Translations under genes and position numbers: made by a program | Shown here: in pieces, positions 8,121 to 16,500 of the stretch | Layout of the letters: every line of letters begins with the position of its first letter | Numbering within the stretch: position 1 is the first letter of the stretch | IMG/VR virus record: IMGVR_UViG_3300029914_000023 | Coordinates: 1-64,000 of that record | Direction: 5' to 3' (one strand) | DNA length: 64,000 nucleotides | Source of the DNA: a virus | The notes under the pieces: model-generated | What the model saw: only the letters and a program-made list of their open reading frames with translations | Told to the model about the DNA's origin: nothing | Databases searched by the model: none

Positions 8121-10804
8121 TGCCATATACTACTCAAACATCGGACTTCTGGGGCTGGTATTTACGGCATAACAATAGAGTCATCTGGAAGCACCTGTTT
8201 GATGCAGGATTGGACCTCTTCGCTTCCGGTCCCAACAACAATTCGCAAGCCTTCCTTCAGCTAGACAATGTTCTTCCTGCAATGGATGGGGGCTTCAATG
8301 CGCGTTGGGGCTGGAACAGCGTGTTTCAGGGTGGTTCTCCTTACGGTATAAATCAGATTATCCCGACTCGTGTGTTCACGTATCAGCAACCCCAATTGGC
8401 TAATGATCCCACGAACACAGCAACCACTAACCTCTGGCTAACGACCGACGATGCAACCATCCAGGGGTGGACAGATAACGGAACAGTTCCTACGAATTAC
8501 CTCCCGAGCAGCTTCTCCAGCACGCCCGGTGCCTCTGTTCAGGCAGTCACAAGTCGGGGCTGGTTCTACTACAGCAACAACAAGACCAAAGAGCGCAAGA
8601 TCAACCCAAGTTATATCACAAAGAACACTGACAGTTTGATAGGGATTGATCTGCCTCGTAGTCTCGGTGGAACCTATGCTTTAAATTACGAGACGACTGA
8701 TACTTTTTTAGATTATCCATCAGTTTGGTTAAATACATCCAATTATATTGGGCGAACCACCTACTCGGAGTCCTCGGGTTACGGATATACTACCCCCCCT
8801 TCGTGTACTATTCTTGATCCATCAGGAACAGGTTCTGGCGCTAATATAACTCTGGGTTTGGGAGCTAACGGAGAAGTTGCCTCCTATGCTATTATATCTG
8901 GGGGTGCCAACTATACATCGGCTACGGCTACTATAACAGCGCCCCCCACCGGGGGTGTGCAAGCGAGCTTGGTTTTGTATGTCCAGACGAACTCCGCAGC
9001 CCCTCGGTATGGACAAGTAGTCGGTGCTGATTTTGCTGGACCTATGTCCTTCGTAGTAGGTCGTCAGTATGCAGTCGCCCTACAGAATAGCTTGACTGGG
9101 CATACTTCTGATGTATATACAACAAACCTTCCTATTTCACCAAAATCTAGTATCTTTCTCGATGGATTAACTAGCAGTTATACAACAGAGCAGTTGATAT
9201 CGGGAACGGACGTTCCTGTGTATTTAGCTTCTCCGAATATAACGGCAGGATACACCCAGATCGAAACCATTATATCGATACCAGCTTCCGGGATTGATCC
9301 TCAAGTAGATACTGTTGTTCTCCTAGCGACTTCAGATGGTGGCGGAGTTGGAACTTTATATCAAGTAGCAACATTTCCATTAACGGCTTTTACGCTAGCG
9401 AGTGGCTATTACCAGATGTACTATTTGGATACGCTACCTGACAGCTACAACGACACCAACACAACCGGAAATACTCTGCTTGAAGCTGATCTCTGGGCCT
9501 ATACAGACACAGACGGAACATCTTATGGTATCATCGAGAACACTCCGCCGACTACGGGTGGATTCTTGTACCCCACGTTGCATCAAGGGCGCATGTTCGC
9601 AACTGACGGCAGGACGGTCTTTTACTCTAAGAGCCTCGACGAGGTTACGACCTCCACCGGCTTGATTACCTCGAAGTGGGAAGAGTGCTGGCCCGGCGAC
9701 TACCAGTTGGCTATCGCGTTGAACAACGAGACCATCCTGGGTCTCAAGTCCGACGGGACCAACCTGCACATCGGGACTGACAAGAGCATCTACACTCTCT
9801 ACGGGGACGGACCAACGAACTTCTCCGTACCGGCAGTGGCCTTCGCTCAGACCGGTATCCTCTCAAACGATTGCTGGAGCGCAGTCTACGCCGAGGGCCA
9901 ACCTTCCGGGTTCGTGTGGATAACACAAGACCTGAAGGTGATGTTCTCCGACTTCTCTACTTACAGGGACATCGGGACTCAAATCTACCCGGCCTTGAAG
10001 AACGTCGATCTCAACAAGCTCGCCAGCATGAAGTTCACATCGCTGACGAAGGGGCCATACAATCTGGCCTTCCTGCAACTCTGGTCAAAGACTGATGGCT
10101 ACGTCGCAACTGACACATATCCCATCAATTCCTACCCCGAGTTCTACGTCTGGGAGTCCCGGTTAAACAAGTGGTTCCGTTGGAAGATCGCTAGTGGCCG
10201 GGGCTGGGAGACCGGTGGTCCGACTGGTACGGCTCAACCCCTACAAGGAATTGGCGCTGCCTTCGTCTATCAATACCCTGGCGCGACATCCGCAGTCGAT
10301 CAATTTGGCACAGCAATCGCCCCCGGAGCAGCCTATCTCTTCATGCTGACTTGCAACAAGGGACTTGGCACACCGTACTATACGTGGATCGACTTCCTCG
10401 ATCCTAGTATACCGAACGATGGACCTCAGGGTGGATGGATTCCCTGGAGCGTTCAAACTTCATGGCAGGACATGGGTGACCCGCAAGCAATCAAGATCGT
10501 TAACGAAGTAGAGTTCACGAGCGCGATCAACTACCCCGGTGCCACCAACGTCACAGTCTCGCTGTACGGCGCGTCGAGTGAGATTGACTTTGCCCAGTTC
10601 GCAGCCGGAACACTGGCTCCGCTCAAGACGGGACTTGGCGTCATCGGCCCAATTGCTTCACTTCGCTCGAACAAGTTGTATTGTGCGGGCGTCCCAACGG
10701 CAGCGAAGTATTACTCCGTTGCTTTCTCGGGTAACACTCAATACGGGAACAATCACGTACTGTCGAGCTTCTCGGTTGAGACATATCCAATGGCGAGAAT
10801 CTAA
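8120..10804 (+). CDS. Tail nozzle protein (tail tubular protein B-like)
   Basis: 894 residues, beta-rich, the usual size of podoviral gp12-type nozzles and directly downstream of the adaptor. The ends are Trp/Tyr-rich (DFWGWYLRHNN; YYSVAFSGNTQYGNNHVLSSF). Residues about 215-420 are Gly/Thr/Ser-rich and slightly more AT-rich in DNA, consistent with an inserted beta domain. Identification rests on size, composition and order, not on a recognised motif. Confidence 0.6.
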   Translation: MPYTTQTSDFWGWYLRHNNRVIWKHLFDAGLDLFASGPNNNSQAFLQLDNVLPAMDGGFNARWGWNSVFQGGSPYGINQIIPTRVFTYQQPQLANDPTNTATTNLWLTTDDATIQGWTDNGTVPTNYLPSSFSSTPGASVQAVTSRGWFYYSNNKTKERKINPSYITKNTDSLIGIDLPRSLGGTYALNYETTDTFLDYPSVWLNTSNYIGRTTYSESSGYGYTTPPSCTILDPSGTGSGANITLGLGANGEVASYAIISGGANYTSATATITAPPTGGVQASLVLYVQTNSAAPRYGQVVGADFAGPMSFVVGRQYAVALQNSLTGHTSDVYTTNLPISPKSSIFLDGLTSSYTTEQLISGTDVPVYLASPNITAGYTQIETIISIPASGIDPQVDTVVLLATSDGGGVGTLYQVATFPLTAFTLASGYYQMYYLDTLPDSYNDTNTTGNTLLEADLWAYTDTDGTSYGIIENTPPTTGGFLYPTLHQGRMFATDGRTVFYSKSLDEVTTSTGLITSKWEECWPGDYQLAIALNNETILGLKSDGTNLHIGTDKSIYTLYGDGPTNFSVPAVAFAQTGILSNDCWSAVYAEGQPSGFVWITQDLKVMFSDFSTYRDIGTQIYPALKNVDLNKLASMKFTSLTKGPYNLAFLQLWSKTDGYVATDTYPINSYPEFYVWESRLNKWFRWKIASGRGWETGGPTGTAQPLQGIGAAFVYQYPGATSAVDQFGTAIAPGAAYLFMLTCNKGLGTPYYTWIDFLDPSIPNDGPQGGWIPWSVQTSWQDMGDPQAIKIVNEVEFTSAINYPGATNVTVSLYGASSEIDFAQFAAGTLAPLKTGLGVIGPIASLRSNKLYCAGVPTAAKYYSVAFSGNTQYGNNHVLSSFSVETYPMARI

Positions 10805-10974
10805 TGCTTAAACTACGCTTGCCGGGTGGACACCCGGATTCTCCAGTCATTCACAGGTGGGCCGCTGATAAAGAGGCCCTCCTCGACAATCACGGTAAGG
10901 ACATCACCCGCATTCAGGGTATCCTGAAAACCATCCTGACGAACAACCCAGAGCTAGGAAAGCCAAAGAACTAA
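10804..10974 (+). CDS. Small hypothetical protein
   Basis: 56 residues (MLKLRLPGGHPDSPVIHRWAAD...), starting inside the previous stop (TAATG) and ending inside the next start (TAATG), so it is coupled on both sides. It is helical and charged. It is likely a small structural or assembly factor; unrecognised. Confidence 0.7.
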   Translation: MLKLRLPGGHPDSPVIHRWAADKEALLDNHGKDITRIQGILKTILTNNPELGKPKN

Positions 10975-11201
10975 TGGACAACTGGATCAAGATGGCCTCC
11001 GCAATCTACTACACTGGTGTGGGGGCGGTGCTGCTAGGCACGACCATCCGATTCCTATATCGCCTAGTTAAGGGGTACGATCAGGATCGGGAATTCCTGG
11101 ATGAACTCAAAGAGGTTCATCTCACAAACATTTACACGGCTCTGCAACAGATTGCTGAGAAGCTGAACATCAGCCTGGACCTGAAAACACCAGGCTTATA
11201 A
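10974..11201 (+). CDS. Small single-pass membrane protein
   Basis: 75 residues with a membrane segment near 8-26 (ASAIYYTGVGAVLLGTTIRF) and a charged helical tail. It is coupled to the gene before it. Its last codons (LKTPGL) are written by one copy of the dispersed 22-bp element. A second lysis or membrane role is possible. Confidence 0.7.
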   Translation: MDNWIKMASAIYYTGVGAVLLGTTIRFLYRLVKGYDQDREFLDELKEVHLTNIYTALQQIAEKLNISLDLKTPGL

Positions 11202-11209
11202 CCCCTCCC
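11172..11209 (+). repeat. 22-bp dispersed element with short inverted partner
   Basis: A forward copy (CACCAGGC, TTAT, AACCCCTCCC; 11188-11209) overlaps the end of the membrane-protein gene and lies just before the TTG/ATG start at 11220/11226. AGCCTGG at 11172-11178 can pair with CCAGGCT to give a 7-bp hairpin. Confidence 0.8.
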
Positions 11210-11219
11210 AGAGGACTGC

Positions 11220-11564
11220 TTGTATATGGATACGATTCGTTTGGCTACGCAACAAGAAGTAGAAGAAAAACAGCATCTAATGGATGTGACCCCCGCTAGT
11301 ACCGTGATTACTATGGGCGGAAAGGATTTTGCCGTCCTTCGTAACTGCTTCGAGTTGGACCCCGTAATTTTCGATGAGAACACTGGAGATAAGAGGAAGC
11401 TGTTCTTTCTAACCAATCTGGAAACTGCAATGCGGTTGCAGGGAGTCAGAGAAATCTACTTCAATATCAAAGCCGATGACGAGGCGTGGATGAACATCGC
11501 TAAGCATTGGGGAGCCGAACCGACCAGTCCGCAACCGGAGATTCGCTTTAAGAAGGTTCTATAA
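11220..11564 (+). CDS. Hypothetical virion-region protein
   Basis: 112-114 residues. AGAGGA lies 4-5 bases before TTG (11220) and about 10 before ATG (11226), so either start is possible. Mixed alpha/beta, soluble, with no family recognised. It ends in TAATG overlapping the next start, within the internal virion gene run. Confidence 0.7.
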   Translation: MYMDTIRLATQQEVEEKQHLMDVTPASTVITMGGKDFAVLRNCFELDPVIFDENTGDKRKLFFLTNLETAMRLQGVREIYFNIKADDEAWMNIAKHWGAEPTSPQPEIRFKKVL

Positions 11565-12178
11565 TGGGTACTAAGACAAATACGCAATCGACGAACCAGT
11601 ACAATACTGCGGGGCTCAATGCGTATAACGCATTTCAACCGCAGATTATGTCGCAGTTAATGCAGATGGCGCAAAATCCGCTGGGCAATAGTTATTTCCA
11701 ACACCAGCTTGCGCAGCAGCAATCGGCTGCCCAGCAGATCAGTCAGCGAAGTCAGTCTAATTCTTTACAGAATCTACGGACTGGAGGCGGCGTCCTGAGC
11801 AACTCGGGGGGCGTCGCCGCATCGCTTATCAATCGGAATCAGATGCAAGGTTCCGCTCTGCAATCCAACGCATTCAATTCGGCCATGAACTCGGCCCTGC
11901 AAAATCGTAACATGGCTCTGATGTCAATGGAGTCTTACCAGCCGCTACAGACTGGCTCGACATCAACTCAATCGACTAGTGGTCTAGGTACATGGCTACC
12001 GCAGGTTGCGGGTATGGCCATGAACATGGCCGCTCCCGGTCTCGGCTCTATGATGGGCGGAGGCAGTTTCAGTGGCGGGTATCAAAGTCAAGGCGGCGGT
12101 GGAGGCTATTCGGCTCCACGTCCAGCGGCACAATCGAACCCGTGGTATAACAACAACCCCGGTGGGTTCCCATACTAA
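11564..12178 (+). CDS. Gln/Asn/Ser-rich internal virion protein
   Basis: 204 residues of low complexity, rich in Gln, Asn, Ser and Gly, with a methionine-rich centre and a Gly-rich tail. This composition is common in small podoviral internal core proteins that leave the capsid during DNA ejection. It lies upstream of two larger internal-type proteins. Inference from composition and position. Confidence 0.6.
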   Translation: MGTKTNTQSTNQYNTAGLNAYNAFQPQIMSQLMQMAQNPLGNSYFQHQLAQQQSAAQQISQRSQSNSLQNLRTGGGVLSNSGGVAASLINRNQMQGSALQSNAFNSAMNSALQNRNMALMSMESYQPLQTGSTSTQSTSGLGTWLPQVAGMAMNMAAPGLGSMMGGGSFSGGYQSQGGGGGYSAPRPAAQSNPWYNNNPGGFPY

Positions 12179-12187
12179 GGAGTGTCA

Positions 12188-13525
12188 ATGGCAGGCGAAT
12201 TCGTAAGTAATCCATTGGTGGCTTCCATCGGCGCTCATCTAGGACTCGGTGGACTGCTGGGCAGCGGCACAGAAGCGGCTACCCAGACAGCCGTCCCTAC
12301 TCAGATTACTCCGCCCAAGAGCGGCGCAACGATGGCCACTATGCGGGATGAGCGGCTGCAAGAGAACCTGTCACGTCCCAAGACCGTTGCACGAGCGGCG
12401 AGTACGAGGGGTTCTCAGCCTGGTGCTGTACCCAATATGCCAGGGATGATGGACTCCTCCACTCTGATGAATCCGGCGGTTCAAGCTATTCTCAGCCAGT
12501 ATGGCCAGTCTCCGGAAAGTATTCAGCATACTGTGCAGAACGCAAGCCCCGATCTATTCATTACGAACCCGGCTGCTCACGCTAATCACCCAGTTCTATC
12601 TGGTATGGTGGAGCGAGCACTCGAAGGTCTGGCGTTTACCCACGGTGGCAACACGGTCGGCGAGAGCCTGAGCAACATCGCTCAAGGTATGCTGACAGCC
12701 CAGCAAGCTCGGGCAGAGAAGTACAACAACCAGTTGATGATGCCGTTCGCGCAAGCGCAGCAAGTGGCTAACCTGCAAGGGACCAGCCTGCATCAACAGT
12801 ATGAGGACGCTGAAGCAAAGCGGGCGAACGCCCAGGCTGAGATGTACAATCAAATGCCTGCCTATCGCCAAGGTCTGCTGGACTTGAGGACTCAACAGGA
12901 GTCAGACAAGTCGTCTTATCAGGCTGGGATGAACCACCTGAAGTTGCAGCTTGACCCTCGGTTCAGCGCGATGAGTCCTGAGCACAGCACGGCTTTCCAA
13001 TCGGCTATCCAAGAGGCTGGCGGGTTGGGTAAGCTGTCAGACGAGGACATCGAGAAGTGGGCACAGATCGGAGTAGCCGATAAGCAGGCTGCTGAGACTG
13101 CCGCCAAGCTCAAGGTCAAGGGTGCGCCGAGTGGTGCAACCGGTGGCCGTGGACGCGGTGGAGTGGCTTCTGGGAAGACCCCCGAAGCGGCTGAGTATTC
13201 GGCGGCTGGGAAAGACCTTGGTGCCTTTGATAAACGGTACCCGTTCCTGTTTGACTCCCAAGCAACTACAGTGCCGGACCCCGATGCAAAGGGTAGCGTT
13301 ATTATGCGCGGTGGAACTCGATGGAAAGAGCTTTTGGCGAAACGAACAGAGAAAGATGCTCGTGGGCAGAAAGCAAAAGCCGCTTATGAAGCGCAGCAAC
13401 AAGGAATGGCTATCCCCGGTAGTGGGATGACCAACCAAGATGGGGGTGGTGCTCGTCCAGCGCCAGTCGGCTACCGTGATCCAGCCTCCGGCCTAACCAA
13501 ACAAGCAGATGGGACTTGGAAGTAA
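12188..13525 (+). CDS. Internal virion protein (helical, Gln/Ala-rich)
   Basis: About 445 residues; AAGGAG is 5 bases before the ATG at 12188. It is largely helical and Ala/Gln-rich with long stretches such as AEKYNNQLMMPFAQAQQVANLQ, and proline/glycine-rich at both ends. The stop overlaps the start of the giant protein (TAATG). It probably belongs to the ejected core; no catalytic motif seen. Confidence 0.6.
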   Translation: MAGEFVSNPLVASIGAHLGLGGLLGSGTEAATQTAVPTQITPPKSGATMATMRDERLQENLSRPKTVARAASTRGSQPGAVPNMPGMMDSSTLMNPAVQAILSQYGQSPESIQHTVQNASPDLFITNPAAHANHPVLSGMVERALEGLAFTHGGNTVGESLSNIAQGMLTAQQARAEKYNNQLMMPFAQAQQVANLQGTSLHQQYEDAEAKRANAQAEMYNQMPAYRQGLLDLRTQQESDKSSYQAGMNHLKLQLDPRFSAMSPEHSTAFQSAIQEAGGLGKLSDEDIEKWAQIGVADKQAAETAAKLKVKGAPSGATGGRGRGGVASGKTPEAAEYSAAGKDLGAFDKRYPFLFDSQATTVPDPDAKGSVIMRGGTRWKELLAKRTEKDARGQKAKAAYEAQQQGMAIPGSGMTNQDGGGARPAPVGYRDPASGLTKQADGTWK

Positions 13526-16500
13526 TGCCTAAATATACTGATCTACCCTCCACTAACGGACCGCAGTACACGGACCTTCCGTCCTCTGGAGGGCCTCAGT
13601 ACACTGATCTACCGCAGGCCGCACCCCAAAAACCCGCTGCCACGGGCGCTGGTCCCCACAATGCCACAGTCAGCGCCTACACTCCCGGCTTCTGGGAGTC
13701 GGCACGCAACATGATTTTCAATACGTCGGTTGGCGATGCCATCCGTCGGAACGTGCCTATTGCACCCGACTGGATGAAGTCGCACCTGAATCCCCAGACC
13801 GAAGACGCCGAGCGTCAGCACGGTCAGACTCTCTCCTTCGAGGAGATGGGTCGCTGGGGTCAGAGCGGTGCTGAACGTCCTTCTGGTCCACGTCAAGCTA
13901 CAACTCGTGTTCTTCAGGCAGCTAGTGGTTTCACTACTCCCGGTATGATGCTCGGAGCAGCTATGCTCGGGCCTGCCGCAGAAGTTGTTGCTGGCGCGAC
14001 TCCCGTTATTGCTCCAGTTGCTGAGCACGCCATACCTCTTGCATTTACTGGAATGGCTGCTTATGGAGCAGGAAAGGGGGTTGTCAATGAAGCTCAGTAC
14101 GGAGAGGCCTATCTAAAGGCAAAAGGTCTTCTCGAAGAAGCTCAGCAAAAGGGTGATACTGATCGAGCCGATGAGATTCAGAAATACCTTACCCACCTTC
14201 ACGACGCAATGTGGCAGACGGGCGGAGATGTTGCGGCGAACGCGGCGATGGCCTATCTGGGCCGTCGGGGTCTGCCGGAAATGATTAAGGGATTTAAGGG
14301 CGAGGGGAAGTTTATTGGCCCGCGCGTAGACCCCGCAGATCACGCTTACTGGGAGGGAATGATTCCGGGAAGCTTGCGTAGTCAGTGGGCAGCGGGAAAT
14401 ACAGAGGCTACCCCGCAAACCGCAAGGAATCCTTGGGGTAATCTCACCAAAGGGTCCGGTCCAGGAATGCCGCCACCCCCAAACGTCCCACCGATTATAA
14501 ATCCTCAGCAGTTGAATCTGCCGCTTGTAAGGAACTTAATCCCCGATCCACCGGCCCAGGGATCGTTCGACTTCTCGCAGCTACCCGAACAACGGCTCGC
14601 AGCGCGTGGTCCCGAAGTAGAAGCCAACGGGCAGCTAAGGCTGTTCCCGAACGAGCCTCGCCAGATGGAGCTACGCCCAGAAGAGCGGCCAGCGGGTGTA
14701 CCGGAAGGTCCCTCGGCGCAGACCGCATTCCAGTTCCCCGAGAATCCGTGGCAGATGCCACTAGACTTCAACCAGCCCGCACCGAAGGCACGTCCGGCAG
14801 AACCGGTTGCGCCCAAGGTCGAGCCACAGGCGGAGACTGCCCAGACTAACCCCGCTGAGGCAGCACCCCACCAGGCTACAAACCCCTCCCCCGAAACGGA
14901 GCCGACTGCCAAGCCGACCCTGAAGAAGAGAGGGAATGTCGCACAAGCGAAGTTGCTAGAAAATAGTGTTCTTCGGCCTATTATTCAGACTGTACAGAAG
15001 TTGGTTGCGCTGCATCAGGCTGGAGAGGATCGGATGCACGTTGATCGTGCAGTCCGAGCATCTACGCAAAGTCTGTTTACGCAGGCGGACCTCGACGAGT
15101 TTCGTAAAGTCGATCCTAACTTTACAATTCCCCGCACTGCGGACAGGCCCTTTCTTGATACGACGACTTCTTTTGATAACTTAGATGCTTCTGAACAGCA
15201 GACTGTACGAACTGTTGCGAAGCATCTTGGTATCGAACCGGAAGACCTTCAGCAGGAAAATGGCGAATGGCGCATCTCTGACGATCAGCTTCACAAACTG
15301 GACGCGATGCTGGAGGACGGAAAGAAGCCAACTTCCAGCGGAGAAATTGCCCCTCTTGCCCGAATTGATGCGGGGAATGCTGCTGTTGCTGGTCTGAAGA
15401 ACAGTCGGAGTTTGCGGGAGCTAATGACTCCCGAAGCGAAGGCCGCGCTTGAAGCCGAAGAAGCAGCAACTCCTACTCGGGCTACTCCGGAAGATTCTAT
15501 GGCTTCTGTGGTTGCGGGAGACCTTGATCCGCAAACTAGAGACGCCATAAAAGTTAGTCAGGCGCAAACTTATGGGCTGTCTGATGCGAACCTTTTGGGT
15601 CTCACGGAAGATAACCCGGCTCTTTACGAGGCGCGTCTACGCGGACTTCAGGGAGTCTTACAGGCTGCTATCGATCGTGGGGTGCAAGCACTACGTGAAC
15701 GCATTCCTGAATGGGAACAAAAGCGCAGTGGAACATCTAAGCCCAGTTCTCTAGCTCAAGAAGTTGATGCACTGCCGGACGCCGTTAAAGCGCAGTTGCC
15801 GAAGGAACTCTATGACCCGAAACATACTGGAGCCTCGCCCGGCGACACCGCCGAGACCGGCAACGTTCAAGAACCCGTTCAAGGAGCCACGGCAACCGAG
15901 ACGGCACCAGCCGCCCAAGCCGCCACTCAGCCTACGAACGCGAAAGGTACAGGCTCCAACCTTGTAGAGAAAGTACATTCTCTGGCGCAATCTCTCCGCG
16001 AACAGCACGGAGATCAGGTAGCAGGAGCGCTGTCTAAGATATGGGGTGCGATTAAAGAGAAGTATTCCGACCCCGATTCGATTGCCAAAATCGTACATCG
16101 AGCACTACTTCATTATCAGAAGAATCTTCAGAGCGGAATTGAGAATCCTCTCGATTCTACTTTAGCGGCTATCGAAAGGATGCCGGGAGAATCTGGTGCT
16201 CAAACTACACTGCATTCCAATCCGTTGGGTGAAGTATGGGATCGGGCGATGAAACTTGAAGCTCCAATCGGAGCAGAAATGCCCCCTGGTTTGGAGCCGC
16301 ATCCGCTAGAACATCCTATTGATTCTTTGATGGATGGCTTGGGTACTCCAAAGAGTCGCACAGTCTTTCAGCGAATTGGGAATTGGGTATCTTCGGAAGT
16401 TCTGAAAGCAACACGTATTGCTCGTGCTCTGACTCCTGACTTGGAAGGACAATGGGCGGCTGCTAAGATTGGCTTTGATAAAATACGAGATGCCCTAAAG